From CAYRUZ01 sp964427895 (GTDB taxonomy: Bacteria; Patescibacteriota; Gracilibacteria; Peribacterales; Peribacteraceae), in assembly GCA_964427895.1 (NCBI GenBank), contig CAYRUZ010000004.1, positions 1 through 64,000 of the forward strand: a stretch of 64,000 nucleotides of DNA, in the 5' to 3' direction. The notes below the pieces were generated by a model, which saw only the letters and a list, made by a program, of their open reading frames with translations, was not told the DNA's origin and did not search any database. Positions 42,238 to 51,486 of this stretch are shown here, in pieces. Position 1 is the stretch's first letter. Each line of letters opens with the position of its first letter. The position numbers and the translations under genes were made by a program.

Positions 42238-44469
42238 ATGTACGCGCCCAAAGAGTTCACGTTGGAACTGGGCAATAAAACGATGGTCGTGCGCACCGGC
42301 GGGCTTGCCCGCCAGGCGAACGCCGCCGTGGAGGTACGCATGGGCGACACCGTGTCGCTCGGTACCTGCACCATCTCCGCGAAGCCGCGCGAGAACGTCG
42401 ACTTCCTGCCGCTGCAGGTGGTCTACCAGGAAAAGTTCTATGCCGGCGGAAAGATCGCCGGATCGCGCTTCCGCAAGCGCGAAGGTCGTCCGAGCGACGA
42501 CTACGTTTTGCTCGCACGCGTCATCGACCGCGGCCTGCGCCCGATGTTCCCGAAGCACATGCACAATGACATCCAAGTCATGTGCACGGTGCTCAGCTAC
42601 GACTTCGAGAACGAGCACGACATCGCATCCGCCAATGCCGCCAACCTCTCGGTGGCCTTGTCCGACTGTCCCGCCGACGGCCCCCTGGGCACGGTACGGG
42701 TGGGCATGATCGGCGGCGAGTTGGTCTTGAACCCGACCCGCGAGGCACGCGAGAAGAGCGATCTCGACATGTTCGTCACCGCCTCCTTGGAGCGCGTCGT
42801 GATGATCGAGGCCGGTGCCAACGAGGTGTCCGAGGCGGACATCCTCAAGGCCATTGAGTTCGGCAAGAAGTGGGCGCAGAAGATCGCCCAATTCTTCGCG
42901 GATCTGCAGAAGCAGGTCGGAAAGCCGAAGTTCGAAGTCCCGGCTGCATACACGCACGAGGAAGGCTTGGCCTTCATCGATGCATGGGCTCGTCCGACGG
43001 TCACCAAGGCCGTGAAGGACGACATGCCGAAGCTCGACCGCCGCAAGATCTTCAACGGTCTCATGGATGAGGCCGCTAAGAAGCTGGAAGAGAAGTTCGG
43101 ACCCGCAGGCGACAACGCCGAGTTGGCCGATCTCTACAAGCACGGCGCCTACCTCGTCGACAAAGTGATCAAGAAGGAGGTTCGCCGCCTTGTCATCGAG
43201 GAGGGCATCCGCATGAGCAGCCGCAAGGTGGATCAGATCCGCCCGCTCGCTGCGATGGTCGACATCCTGCCGAACCGTGTGCACGGTTCCGCGCTCTTCC
43301 AGCGCGGCGAAACGCAGGGCCTCACCACCTGCACGCTCGGCGCGCCGGGCGACAAGCAGATCGTCGAGGGCATGGAGGGCGAGCACCAGCTGCGCTACAT
43401 GCACCACTACAACTTCCCGCCGTTCAGCGTGGGAGAGACGAGCAACCGCCTCATGGTCGGCAACCGCGAAATCGGACACGGCAACCTCGCACAGCGCGGA
43501 TTGGAGCCGGTGCTCCCGCCAGCCGAGACGTTCCCGTACACCATCCGCACCGTCACCGAGATCCTGGAGAGCAACGGCTCTTCCTCGATGGCCGCGACCT
43601 GCGGCTCCACGCTGGCCCTGATGGCCGCGGGCGTGCCGCTGAAGGCTCCTGTCTCCGGCATCGCGCTGGGACTGATGTCCGATGAGGACGCGGGCAAGTA
43701 CGTCATCTTGAGCGACCTGCAGGACGAAGAGGACTTCGGCGGAGACATGGACTTCAAGCTGACGGGCACCGCCAAGGGCGTGACCGCCATCCAGATGGAC
43801 ATCAAGATCAAGGGTCTGCCGGACGCAGTCTTCGCCGAGGCGCTCGAGCGCTCCAAGACGGGCCGCGCGCAGATCCTCGAAGTGATGCTCAAGGCTATCG
43901 CTCAACCGCGCACGGAAATGTCGCCGTACGCTCCGCGCATCGAGACGATCCAGATCAACCCCGACGACATCCGCCTGGTCATCGGAAAGGGCGGCGAGAC
44001 GATCCAGAAGATCACGGGCGAGCTCGGCGTCGAGATCGACATCGAGGACAGCGGACTCATCTTCGTTACCTCCGCCAACGGCGAAGCCATGGCCAAGGCC
44101 AAGGCCTGGATTCAGGCGATCGTCGAGAAGCCGGAAGTGGGCAAGGTGTACAAGGGAAAGATCATCCGCATCATCGACGGCGTGGGCGCCATCCTCGAGT
44201 TCCTCCCGGGCAAGGACGGCATGATCCACATCTCCGAGATGCAGTGGGGCCGCACCGAGCGCGTCGAGGACGTCGTGAAGCTCGGTGAAGAGCGCGAGGC
44301 CAAGGTGATCGAATACGATGCCCAGGAAGGCAAGACGCGCCTCTCTATCAAGCAGCTTACGACCCCGCCGGAAGGCTGGACGCCCCCGCCTCCCCGCACC
44401 GGAGGATTCGGTGGTCCGCGCCGTGGTCCGGGCGGTCCGGGTGGCGGCCGCGGAGGATTCCGCCGGTAA
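42238..44469 (+). CDS. pnp: polyribonucleotide nucleotidyltransferase
   Basis: 743 residues. Two RNase PH-like domains (FYAGGKIAGSRFRKREGRPSDDY in the first; NRVHGSALFQRGETQ and GSSSMAATCGSTLALMAAG in the second), a linking helical domain, then KH (LVIGKGGETIQKITGE) and S1 (KVYKGKIIRIIDGVGAILEFL) domains. It phosphorolytically degrades mRNA 3'->5'. The tail is Pro then Gly/Arg rich (PPPPRTGGFGG...RGGFRR), as in RNA-binding RGG tails. The 234-bp gap from rpsO holds the terminator, a leader and a CATACT box near 42217. The start ATG is right after TATTCT. Confidence 0.96.
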   Translation: MYAPKEFTLELGNKTMVVRTGGLARQANAAVEVRMGDTVSLGTCTISAKPRENVDFLPLQVVYQEKFYAGGKIAGSRFRKREGRPSDDYVLLARVIDRGLRPMFPKHMHNDIQVMCTVLSYDFENEHDIASANAANLSVALSDCPADGPLGTVRVGMIGGELVLNPTREAREKSDLDMFVTASLERVVMIEAGANEVSEADILKAIEFGKKWAQKIAQFFADLQKQVGKPKFEVPAAYTHEEGLAFIDAWARPTVTKAVKDDMPKLDRRKIFNGLMDEAAKKLEEKFGPAGDNAELADLYKHGAYLVDKVIKKEVRRLVIEEGIRMSSRKVDQIRPLAAMVDILPNRVHGSALFQRGETQGLTTCTLGAPGDKQIVEGMEGEHQLRYMHHYNFPPFSVGETSNRLMVGNREIGHGNLAQRGLEPVLPPAETFPYTIRTVTEILESNGSSSMAATCGSTLALMAAGVPLKAPVSGIALGLMSDEDAGKYVILSDLQDEEDFGGDMDFKLTGTAKGVTAIQMDIKIKGLPDAVFAEALERSKTGRAQILEVMLKAIAQPRTEMSPYAPRIETIQINPDDIRLVIGKGGETIQKITGELGVEIDIEDSGLIFVTSANGEAMAKAKAWIQAIVEKPEVGKVYKGKIIRIIDGVGAILEFLPGKDGMIHISEMQWGRTERVEDVVKLGEEREAKVIEYDAQEGKTRLSIKQLTTPPEGWTPPPPRTGGFGGPRRGPGGPGGGRGGFRR

Positions 44470-44488
44470 ATCGGTTACGATAAAGAAG

Positions 44489-44523
44489 TGTCACCCTGAG
44501 CATCGCGACGGGTGACATTTTTT
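44489..44523 (+). terminator. terminator of pnp
   Basis: Stem TGTCACCC/GGGTGACA with a 13-nt loop and TTTTTT, immediately after pnp. It overlaps the stop codon of the convergent small gene. Confidence 0.9.
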
Positions 44524-44788
44524 ATGCCAGGCTCTTGAGCCACTGCGGCGGTTGCCCGAGCACCGTCTGCACGCCGGCACGCACGAAGTACGCGGCGCCG
44601 AGAATGGGCAGCGCGGTACCGAGTATGCCGAGACCGAGATGCAGACCGAGCATCGGCATCGATGCGGGCTGCGCGGAGATTGCGCTGCCGATCGCCCCCA
44701 CGCGTGTCTGCGCTTCCACGGCGGGAATGAACGGCCGGACCACTTCCGGTCCTCCCATGCCGCCGGCGACTTCCATTTGTGTGGGCAT
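44522..44788 (-). CDS. small membrane protein
   Basis: 88 residues. Two hydrophobic parts: VGAIGSAISAQPASMPMLGLHLGLGILGTALPILGAAYFV (split about 40-70) and a short C-terminal RAGVQTVLGQPPQWLKSLA. The N-terminus is Met-rich and soluble (MPTQMEVAGGMGGPEVV). A TATACT box (44795-44800, minus) ends 6 nt before the ATG, so it is leaderless. Probably works with the 53-residue membrane protein just upstream on the same strand. Confidence 0.62.
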   Translation of the reverse strand: MPTQMEVAGGMGGPEVVRPFIPAVEAQTRVGAIGSAISAQPASMPMLGLHLGLGILGTALPILGAAYFVRAGVQTVLGQPPQWLKSLA

Positions 44789-44825
44789 CCGCTCAGTATA
44801 GCGGAAAAACACCCTTCAGACCAGT

Positions 44826-44987
44826 TCAGGCATTCCCCAACGCCTTATTGAACGCGTAGCGCGTGACACCGATCGCGGCGGCGACGGCGACCGCCGCCAG
44901 CGTCACTTTCAAGAGCGATAACCCTGCAATTTCGTGGGTGAAAACATCACCGACGAATTCGAGGGGGCCGGTCGCAGGAGACAGCAT
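44826..44987 (-). CDS. 53-residue membrane protein
   Basis: Too short for usual gene-finding limits but supported by its promoter: GATACT ends 6 nt before the ATG (44985-44987), the leaderless pattern of this genome. It encodes a start MLSPATGPLEFVGD, then a single helix LSLLKVTLAAVAVAAAIGV and a basic end TRYAFNKALGNA. It lies 37 bp upstream of the 88-residue membrane gene on the same strand; both have their own boxes. Confidence 0.55.
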   Translation of the reverse strand: MLSPATGPLEFVGDVFTHEIAGLSLLKVTLAAVAVAAAIGVTRYAFNKALGNA

Positions 44988-45128
44988 ATGAGCAGTATCT
45001 GCAAAATGGCTTATGGGTCTAGAAAAATCATTCCTTTTCCTTCGTTAACCTCAATCGACAAGAGATGATCAGACGTCAGCACCGAACCCTCAAACGCGGG
45101 GAGCTCTGGATGAACACAAAAAAAGCAC

Positions 45129-45157
45129 TTGCATCCACTTCGTCACTCACGTATAAA
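45129..45157 (+). promoter_or_regulatory. promoter of candidate sRNA
   Basis: TTGCAT (45129-45134), exactly 17 bp, TATAAA (45152-45157), in an otherwise non-coding stretch between 44988 and 45278. Confidence 0.7.
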
Positions 45158-45163
45158 TGTTCG

Positions 45164-45239
45164 GCCTTGCGCGGAAACGCACAAGTTTCGCTCTTTCTCT
45201 CCTACGAAATGACCGCCTTCTACCGGCGGTCGTTTTTTG
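45164..45239 (+). ncRNA. candidate small RNA, about 75 nt
   Basis: Bounded by the promoter above and an intrinsic terminator: stem GACCGCC (45211-45217) / GGCGGTC (45225-45231) followed by TTTTTT. No start codon with a following frame longer than the terminator is convincing. The internal part contains GCGCGGAAACGC and GTTTCGC, which could pair. Function unknown. Confidence 0.6.
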
Positions 45240-45278
45240 TATAGAGAGCCAAAAGGAGTCTCCTCTATACTCCCGCCA

Positions 45279-46439
45279 ATGCCATCGCCGTTTCATCGTC
45301 TGCCTGACGTCACTCCCGACCCCATCTTCGCCCTTCTGGCCGAAGCGCGGGCAGCCGGGAAGGACGGCATCGACGTATCGATCGGCATGATGCTCGACGA
45401 CGAGGCGCGGCCCATCCTTCTGCCATCCGTGCAGCAAGCGGTGAATGAATTGGCCCAGGATCTGATGCATGAGCGGTTCGGCTATGCGCCGCTCACGGGA
45501 TCGCCCAGCTTCCGGGACACCGTGCGGCACCTCGCGGTGGGAGACGCGCACAAGCACGTCTGCTGCGCCGCGACGGTCGGCGGCACGGGCGCCGTGGCGG
45601 TGGCTCTGCACCTCGTGAAGAAAATGAGCGGCGACGCAACGCTCGTTTTGCCGGTGCCCGCATGGGGCAACTACCCCACATTGGCCGAAGGAGCAGGATT
45701 GCCTTTGCAGCGGGTCCCCTACCTCGAAGACGGCTTGCCCTCCGCTCGGGGCTGCATCGAAGCACTGGAGCAATCGCGGGCCCCCGTCGCCCTCATGCTC
45801 CAGGCAGGCTGCCACAATCCCACCGGCTTGGATTTCACGCGGGAGCAGTGGGAAGAGGTATTTGCGGCCATGGCGGCGCATGATGCGATCGCCGTCATCG
45901 ACATGGCCTACCAGGGCTTTGGCGAAGGCCCGGAGCAGGATGCGCTGCCAGTGCGCCTGGCGGCGGAGAAAGGGGTGGCGGCGCTCATCGCGTGGTCCGG
46001 GGCCAAGAACCATTCGTTGTATTCGGAACGCGCGGGCGCGCTTCTTGCCCTTTGCCCGGATGCGGAGAGTGTCCAGAGGACCGAACGCCACATCGGACGC
46101 ATCCTGCGCTCGATGCACTCCTGCGCCGCACTGTTCGGCCAGAGCGTCGTGACACACGTGCAGGAACGGTACCGCGAAGAGTGGCTGCGCGACCTGGCGG
46201 ACATGCGGGCGGTCCTGCGGCAAAAGCGCGAACGGCTCATGGAGGGATTGCCCGAATCCTTCGCCCATTCCCTGGACGGACGCGGCATGTTCGCCGCCCT
46301 ACCCCTCACGCCCGAACAGATCGCCGCATTGAAACGCGCGAAAGTGTTCCTCACAGACGAGGGACGCATCAATATCGCCGGAATACCCGACGCGCGCATC
46401 GACGAACTGCTCGCGCGCATCACCGCCGCCATTGCGTAA
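45279..46439 (+). CDS. aspartate/aromatic aminotransferase family
   Basis: 386 residues, class I PLP aminotransferase of the AspC/TyrB subtype. Motifs: CHNPTG, DMAYQGFG, and WSGAKNHSLYSERAG carrying the PLP Lys. The C-terminal substrate Arg region RGMFAALP is present. Transfers amino groups between Asp/Glu or aromatic amino acids and keto acids. A TATACT box (45266-45271) ends 7 nt before the ATG, placing the start at this MPSPFHR rather than at earlier in-frame codons. Confidence 0.87.
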   Translation: MPSPFHRLPDVTPDPIFALLAEARAAGKDGIDVSIGMMLDDEARPILLPSVQQAVNELAQDLMHERFGYAPLTGSPSFRDTVRHLAVGDAHKHVCCAATVGGTGAVAVALHLVKKMSGDATLVLPVPAWGNYPTLAEGAGLPLQRVPYLEDGLPSARGCIEALEQSRAPVALMLQAGCHNPTGLDFTREQWEEVFAAMAAHDAIAVIDMAYQGFGEGPEQDALPVRLAAEKGVAALIAWSGAKNHSLYSERAGALLALCPDAESVQRTERHIGRILRSMHSCAALFGQSVVTHVQERYREEWLRDLADMRAVLRQKRERLMEGLPESFAHSLDGRGMFAALPLTPEQIAALKRAKVFLTDEGRINIAGIPDARIDELLARITAAIA

Positions 46440-46484
46440 CGTGATCGGTGGGCTTTGTCGGAGCATGCGCTAGAATCAGGCCTC

Positions 46485-48767
46485 ATGGATTCGACGGACC
46501 TCATCCTTGGGCCACTTAATCCGCCGCAGCGCGAAGCCGTTTTGGCGACGAGCGGACCGGTTCTGATCCTCGCAGGGGCGGGCAGCGGCAAGACGCGCGC
46601 ACTCACCCATCGCATCGCCTACCTCATCCACAACGGCGTCCCCCCGTGGCAGATCCTCTCGGTGACCTTTACCAACCGCGCCGCGAAGGAAATGAAGGAA
46701 CGCATCAAGGCCATGCTCCACCTGACAGGTGACGAAACGCTGGATCCGACCAAATCCCATGAGAACAAGCTGCCGATCATGGGCACCTTCCACAGCATCT
46801 GCGTGCGCATCCTGCGGCGCGACATCGAACACCTCGGCCGCGACCGCAATTTCGGCATCTACGACGATGATGACCAGGAGAAATTGATCAAAACGCTCCT
46901 GAAGAAAATGAATATCGACGAGAAGGAGCTGAAACCGCGCGCCGCTCTGGGGTATATCGGCCGCTTCAAATCGGAAGCAGTGAGCCCGAAGGAGGCCATG
47001 GAGGACGCGACTACCCCGCGCCTTCAGAGCATCGTCACGCTCTACGCGGAATACCAGAAAGAGCTTGCCGCAGCCAATGCGCTCGACTTCGACGATCTCA
47101 TCTTGGAGACGGTGCGGCTGTTCCACGAATGCCCGGACGTCCTGAATCGCTATCAGGAGACGTGGAAGTACTTGCACGTCGACGAGTACCAAGACACGAA
47201 CCACGCGCAGTACCTGTTCATCACCATGCTGGCGCAGAAGTACCGCAACCTCTGCGTCATCGGCGACCCCGACCAATCGATCTACGCGTTCCGCGGGGCG
47301 GACATCCGCAACATCCTGGAATTCGAGAAGGAGTACACCGATGCCAAGCGCATCAAACTGGAACAGAACTACCGCTCGACGCAGCCCGTCCTCACGGCCG
47401 CCGACAAAGTGATCGCGGCCAATCCCAATCGCCCGCAGAAAACGATGTGGACGGAGCGCACGGAGGGTCCGAAAGTGATCGTCCACGAAGTGAGCGACGA
47501 GCGCAGGGAAGCCGAGGAAGCCATCAAGATGGTGGAGGACATGAACCGGCGCGGGACCGCCTTGAACGAGCAGGTGATCCTGTACCGCACCCATGCGCAG
47601 AGCCGCCTCTTCGAAGAAGCCTGTATGCGCCGCGGGGTGGCGTACCGCATTCTCGGCGGCGTGAAGTTCTACGCGCGGCGCGAAGTGAAGGACGTACTGG
47701 CGTACCTGCATGCCATCCTCAACCCGCAGGACACGGTGAGCGTGCTGCGCATCATCAACGTGCCCTCGCGCAAAATCGGACAGACCACCCTCGGACGCAT
47801 CCAGACCTTCAGCCAAACCGAGGGCGTATCGCTCTGGGAATGCCTCCTGCGCATCGATGAGATCCCCGATCTGGACATGCCGGTGCGGGAACGCATCCGC
47901 CGGTTCACCGACCTGATCGAGCGCCTGGCGCGTCGCAGCGAGGAAGCCGTCGTCAGCAGGCTCACGGCGGACTTGCTGGACGAGGTGGACATGAGTGCCT
48001 GGATCAAAGACGGCACCGAAGAAGGCGACGAGCGCTGGCTCAACGTCCAGGAACTGCTCTCCGTGATGCAGAAGTACGACCACTTGGATCCCCGCACCTC
48101 GCTCACCAGCTTCCTCGAGGAAGCCGCCCTCGTCTCCGAGGTCGACAAACTCGCCGAGACCCGGGGCGATGCCCTCACCATGATGACCCTGCATCTGTGC
48201 AAGGGCCTGGAGTTCGAGCACGTCATCATCGCCGGGTGCGAGGAAGGCATCTTCCCGCACTCCAGCAGCCTCTTCGACCGCGAGCAGTTGGAGGAAGAAC
48301 GCCGTCTGCTGTACGTGGGCATGACGCGCGCCCGCACGCAGCTGCGTATCTTCTTCGCCCAGAGCCGCCTGCTCTGGGGCGAACGCCGTGCCAATGCAAA
48401 GAGCCGCTTCCTGGATGACCTGCCCGACGAGGTGACCGAGCGCCGCAGCGACGACGTGCTCTCCGCGTTCGCCTGGACGGCTGCCAAAGCCATGACGCCC
48501 ATGTCTGCCTCCCGCCCCGGACAACCCCTCCAACCTTACCGACAGAACGACGTGAGCATCGAATTCAACCAGGACCTCGGCGGGGACGATGATATGAACC
48601 AAGACGGCCTGACACATAGTGAAATGGTCGCGGGGTTGCGCGTGGCGCACCCGGTCTTTGGAGCCGGAACGATCCTGGATCGGCGTGGCGACATCGTCGA
48701 CATCCGCTTCGACAACGGGAAGACCAAGACGCTCGCTCTCAGCATCGCCCCGTTGAAGGCGCTGTAA
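46485..48767 (+). CDS. UvrD/PcrA/Rep-family DNA helicase
   Basis: 760 residues, superfamily 1A 3'->5' helicase. Walker A in LILAGAGSGKTRALTHR, motif Ia TFTNRAAKEMKERI, Walker B DEYQDTN, motif III VIGDPDQSIYAFRGAD, motif IV LEQNYRS, motif V TLHLCKGLEFEHV and motif VI YVGMTRAR. The C-terminal Tudor-like segment (VAHPVFGAGTILD) resembles that of PcrA/UvrD. It removes DNA lesions or displaces recombinases. A TAGAAT box (46471-46476) ends 8 nt before the ATG. I found no LexA-like box upstream. Confidence 0.95.
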   Translation: MDSTDLILGPLNPPQREAVLATSGPVLILAGAGSGKTRALTHRIAYLIHNGVPPWQILSVTFTNRAAKEMKERIKAMLHLTGDETLDPTKSHENKLPIMGTFHSICVRILRRDIEHLGRDRNFGIYDDDDQEKLIKTLLKKMNIDEKELKPRAALGYIGRFKSEAVSPKEAMEDATTPRLQSIVTLYAEYQKELAAANALDFDDLILETVRLFHECPDVLNRYQETWKYLHVDEYQDTNHAQYLFITMLAQKYRNLCVIGDPDQSIYAFRGADIRNILEFEKEYTDAKRIKLEQNYRSTQPVLTAADKVIAANPNRPQKTMWTERTEGPKVIVHEVSDERREAEEAIKMVEDMNRRGTALNEQVILYRTHAQSRLFEEACMRRGVAYRILGGVKFYARREVKDVLAYLHAILNPQDTVSVLRIINVPSRKIGQTTLGRIQTFSQTEGVSLWECLLRIDEIPDLDMPVRERIRRFTDLIERLARRSEEAVVSRLTADLLDEVDMSAWIKDGTEEGDERWLNVQELLSVMQKYDHLDPRTSLTSFLEEAALVSEVDKLAETRGDALTMMTLHLCKGLEFEHVIIAGCEEGIFPHSSSLFDREQLEEERRLLYVGMTRARTQLRIFFAQSRLLWGERRANAKSRFLDDLPDEVTERRSDDVLSAFAWTAAKAMTPMSASRPGQPLQPYRQNDVSIEFNQDLGGDDDMNQDGLTHSEMVAGLRVAHPVFGAGTILDRRGDIVDIRFDNGKTKTLALSIAPLKAL

Positions 48768-48768
48768 A

Positions 48769-48792
48769 AAAGGAGGGCCGACGCCCTCCTTT
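48769..48792. terminator. bidirectional terminator
   Basis: Stem AAAGGAGGGC/GCCCTCCTTT (loop CGAC). T-tract is better on the minus strand (TTTTTT), so it serves the SLH gene end most clearly and the UvrD gene as well. Confidence 0.85.
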
Positions 48793-48813
48793 GGTTCCGT
48801 GATGAGAAGCGGA

Positions 48814-50472
48814 TTATTGCCGCAGGGCCGATCCGGCCATGGCGGGGCTGTCCAGCGCGACCCAATCGAAGACGGTGTCGCCGTCGGACCAGACGATGTC
48901 GCCCGGCGAGAGGGGGCTGCCGGGATCGTTGAGGTAAGCGCGGACCGTCGCGTTGGAAACGGACGGGGCGATATCGACGTCACCGCGAAGCACCAAGGTC
49001 TGCCCGGCCGTCGAGAGCGAACCGAGCGCTTCGACCCCGCTGCAGGTGGCGATAGAACCCGTGAGGGGGCATTGAACCGTCACGCCTCCGTCCTGATTGG
49101 TCAGGGTCACATTGGAGACGGTCGCATTGGTTGCCGGAACCTGGAAGTACAGGGTACGCAGGGTGGGAACGGTAGAAGCATCAGCGATTTGCGTCTCGAA
49201 CCGCATCTTCGCGAGCACCTGGTTGGTTCCCTCGATGAGGACATTATCGCCCGACAGGAGGTTCACGATGCGCGTGATGGATGCCTTGGCGGTCTGGAAG
49301 ATGAGGTACGTCTCGTTGTTGGACGAGACGTAGGCATTGTTGCTCCATGCGCCGTTGCCTTCCACGGAGAACGAGACGACCTGCACCGTCTGACCGCTGA
49401 TGCCGCCGTTGCCGTCGCTCTTGATGTGCACGCGCGCCGAGATTTTCTGTGTCTCCTGCTTATCGATGGTGAACGTGCCAACGGGCAAAGTGAGGCTGAA
49501 GGTATTCGTCACGTTCGAATCGCCGCGCAACGTGGCTGATCCAAGGAAATAGCCGTCGCCATCATAGAGATCCACGCTGTCGATGGACGTCGCATTCCAA
49601 GGAAGCACCACAGAAATCTTGGTGACCTGGAGCGGCTCCTGCTCCGGGAACACGCGAATGGCGCCGATGACCGGAGACGTGCTGCCGAGCAAGAGGAAGC
49701 TGGAGCGGATGGGCGTATTGGAGATGGGGCTCGAAGAGGACGAGCGTGAGCTGGAAGACGAGGAAGAAGACGAAGACGACGACTGCCACGGGTAGGACGA
49801 GGAGGACGAACTGGAAGCGATTCCGTCCAAGGCATCGACGAGGCGGCCCACGGAGGCATAACCGTTGATGACGTCATAGAGCAACGGCAGGTCGCCCTTG
49901 GCATCGGCGAGGAAAAGAAGGGCCAAGCGGGCGGTCTGGGCACGCGTCAGCTGGGCGTCCGGTGCAATGCCTGGCAATGCGATGTTGGCGTCTTCGGCGA
50001 TGCGCAGGTACCGGTCGTACCAGGCGCCACCCGCTTCGCCTTCGTAACCGAAGGCGCGGGAAAGCATGGCCAAGGCTTCTGCATACTGCACCTGTTCCGC
50101 AGGCTTGAAGCGCCACTGGGAACGCGGCAGATTCGGGTCGGCGTGTCCCGTCACGATGCCCAGCTCCTTGGCGCGGCAGACGTAGGGGGCGAACCACGCA
50201 CCGACCGGCACGTCGACGAAGCACCCGCCGGGAGCGGCGTCGTGATAACCGTAGGTATTGATGACGATCTTCGCGAATTCCGCCCGATTCACCGGATCAT
50301 AGGGGCGGAAATATCCGTCGTCGTGCCCGGCGACGATGCCGAGGTCAGCGAGCGTATCGATGGACACGTCGCTCGCCCGATCGCGCGGGGAATCCGGGAA
50401 GGACGCGGCAACGGCCACGAACGGCACGAGCAGAACCGCCGCGGCGAGGCGGGAAAACAGGGTGGTGTGCAT
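48814..50472 (-). CDS. SLH-domain surface protein with Ser-rich linker
   Basis: 552 residues. Signal peptide (about 1-22), then S-layer homology repeats at about 24-75 (FPDSPRDRASDVSIDTLADLGIVAGHDDGYFRPYDPVNRAEFAKIV, read across several positions) and 84-140, and a third weaker part to about 200. A pure Ser linker (220-248: over 20 Ser broken by YPWQ and one Arg) joins it to a beta-rich C-terminal half with adhesin-like strands. SLH domains bind secondary cell-wall polymers, so this is a wall-anchored surface protein. The start is the ATG at 50470-50472; the frame is open upstream but lacks a signal peptide there. Confidence 0.87.
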   Translation of the reverse strand: MHTTLFSRLAAAVLLVPFVAVAASFPDSPRDRASDVSIDTLADLGIVAGHDDGYFRPYDPVNRAEFAKIVINTYGYHDAAPGGCFVDVPVGAWFAPYVCRAKELGIVTGHADPNLPRSQWRFKPAEQVQYAEALAMLSRAFGYEGEAGGAWYDRYLRIAEDANIALPGIAPDAQLTRAQTARLALLFLADAKGDLPLLYDVINGYASVGRLVDALDGIASSSSSSSYPWQSSSSSSSSSSSSRSSSSSPISNTPIRSSFLLLGSTSPVIGAIRVFPEQEPLQVTKISVVLPWNATSIDSVDLYDGDGYFLGSATLRGDSNVTNTFSLTLPVGTFTIDKQETQKISARVHIKSDGNGGISGQTVQVVSFSVEGNGAWSNNAYVSSNNETYLIFQTAKASITRIVNLLSGDNVLIEGTNQVLAKMRFETQIADASTVPTLRTLYFQVPATNATVSNVTLTNQDGGVTVQCPLTGSIATCSGVEALGSLSTAGQTLVLRGDVDIAPSVSNATVRAYLNDPGSPLSPGDIVWSDGDTVFDWVALDSPAMAGSALRQ

Positions 50473-50516
50473 ACGCTTGTTAAGACGAGGAGAAATACAG
50501 ATCGTTACACTAGCAC

Positions 50517-51380
50517 ATGGACGAATCCCGTCTATTTTGTCAGTCTGTTTCCGTGTCACTCGCATCCGACATCCGGCAATTCTGTGCAGCGCACAAGCTG
50601 GGGCTCAATACCGACCTTGGCCAGCACTTTCTCGTGGACGAGGCAGTGCTCGACGCCATCATCGATGCGGCGCATCTGACGGAGCAGGACACGGTGGTGG
50701 AGATCGGACCGGGCATCGGCATTTTGACAAAAGAGTTGCTGGCTCGCAGCAAACGCGTCCAGGTGGTGGAGCTCGACCGCCGCATGATCCCCCTACTTGC
50801 CATCTACACGTCGCCTGACGGCAACGTGCACCCGAAACTCGTGGTCGAGGAGGGCAATGCACTGAAGGCCGTGTTCCCCAACGAACCGTACAAGATCGTC
50901 GCGAACATCCCGTACCACATCACGTCCCCCCTGCTGCGGCACGCGTTCTTGGAATCCCCGCGCCCGCCCACGTCCCTCACGCTGTTGATTCAACGCGAAG
51001 TCGCCGAACGCATCTGCGACCCAGAGAACGCGAGCCTCTTGAGCATCGTCGTCGGCATGTACGGCTCCCCGCGGATCATCCGGCACGTACCGAAAGCGGC
51101 GTTCCTGCCGCCGCCGGAGGTGGAGTCGTCGGTCCTGCAGGTCGATTGCTTCGATACGCCGAAGACAGACGAGCAGACGATGGAGAGCGCGCTGCGTTTG
51201 GCGAAGATCGCCTTCGCCGGCAAGCGGAAGACCCTCAACAATACGCTCGGACGTCACGAGGAAGGAGACTACGCCCTGCGGCAGACCGGGATCGATGCCT
51301 CGCGCCGGCCGCAGACGCTGTCCATCGATGAATGGTGCGCGTTGGGCACCGCTGCATTGCGGCACAAGGGTTCCGCCTGA
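50517..51380 (+). CDS. rsmA: rRNA adenine dimethyltransferase
   Basis: 287 residues, also called KsgA. Dimethylates A1518 and A1519 of 16S rRNA helix 45. Motifs: LGQHFLVDEAV, SAM loop EIGPGIGILT, and the catalytic NIPYHI, with the C-terminal helical part (AFAGKRKTLNNTLG) present. A TACACT box (50506-50511) ends 5 nt before the ATG at 50517. Its promoter faces that of the SLH gene across a 44-bp gap. Confidence 0.95.
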   Translation: MDESRLFCQSVSVSLASDIRQFCAAHKLGLNTDLGQHFLVDEAVLDAIIDAAHLTEQDTVVEIGPGIGILTKELLARSKRVQVVELDRRMIPLLAIYTSPDGNVHPKLVVEEGNALKAVFPNEPYKIVANIPYHITSPLLRHAFLESPRPPTSLTLLIQREVAERICDPENASLLSIVVGMYGSPRIIRHVPKAAFLPPPEVESSVLQVDCFDTPKTDEQTMESALRLAKIAFAGKRKTLNNTLGRHEEGDYALRQTGIDASRRPQTLSIDEWCALGTAALRHKGSA

Positions 51381-51486
51381 GACGAGAACGGGCGGTGAGG
51401 GCTTGGAGTGCGTTCATTACCGGAAAGAAGGGGCGGGGTGACGGACGCAGCCAACCTTTGTCGGCCACGTCGGTCACAGTATTCCC

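Noticed and set aside
41542..44229. Extension of the RmuC-like frame to 1308 codons across rpsO and pnp on the minus strand
   Set aside because: The upstream part is antisense to pnp and rpsO; promoter, membrane helix and LexA box place the start at 41541.
45157..45390. 77-codon frame starting inside TATAAATG
   Set aside because: It runs through the terminator and into the aminotransferase in another frame; treated as noncoding RNA.
46441..46484. LexA-like box before the UvrD gene
   Set aside because: No GGTGkAC/GTCCACC pair found; only partial GGTGG without its partner.
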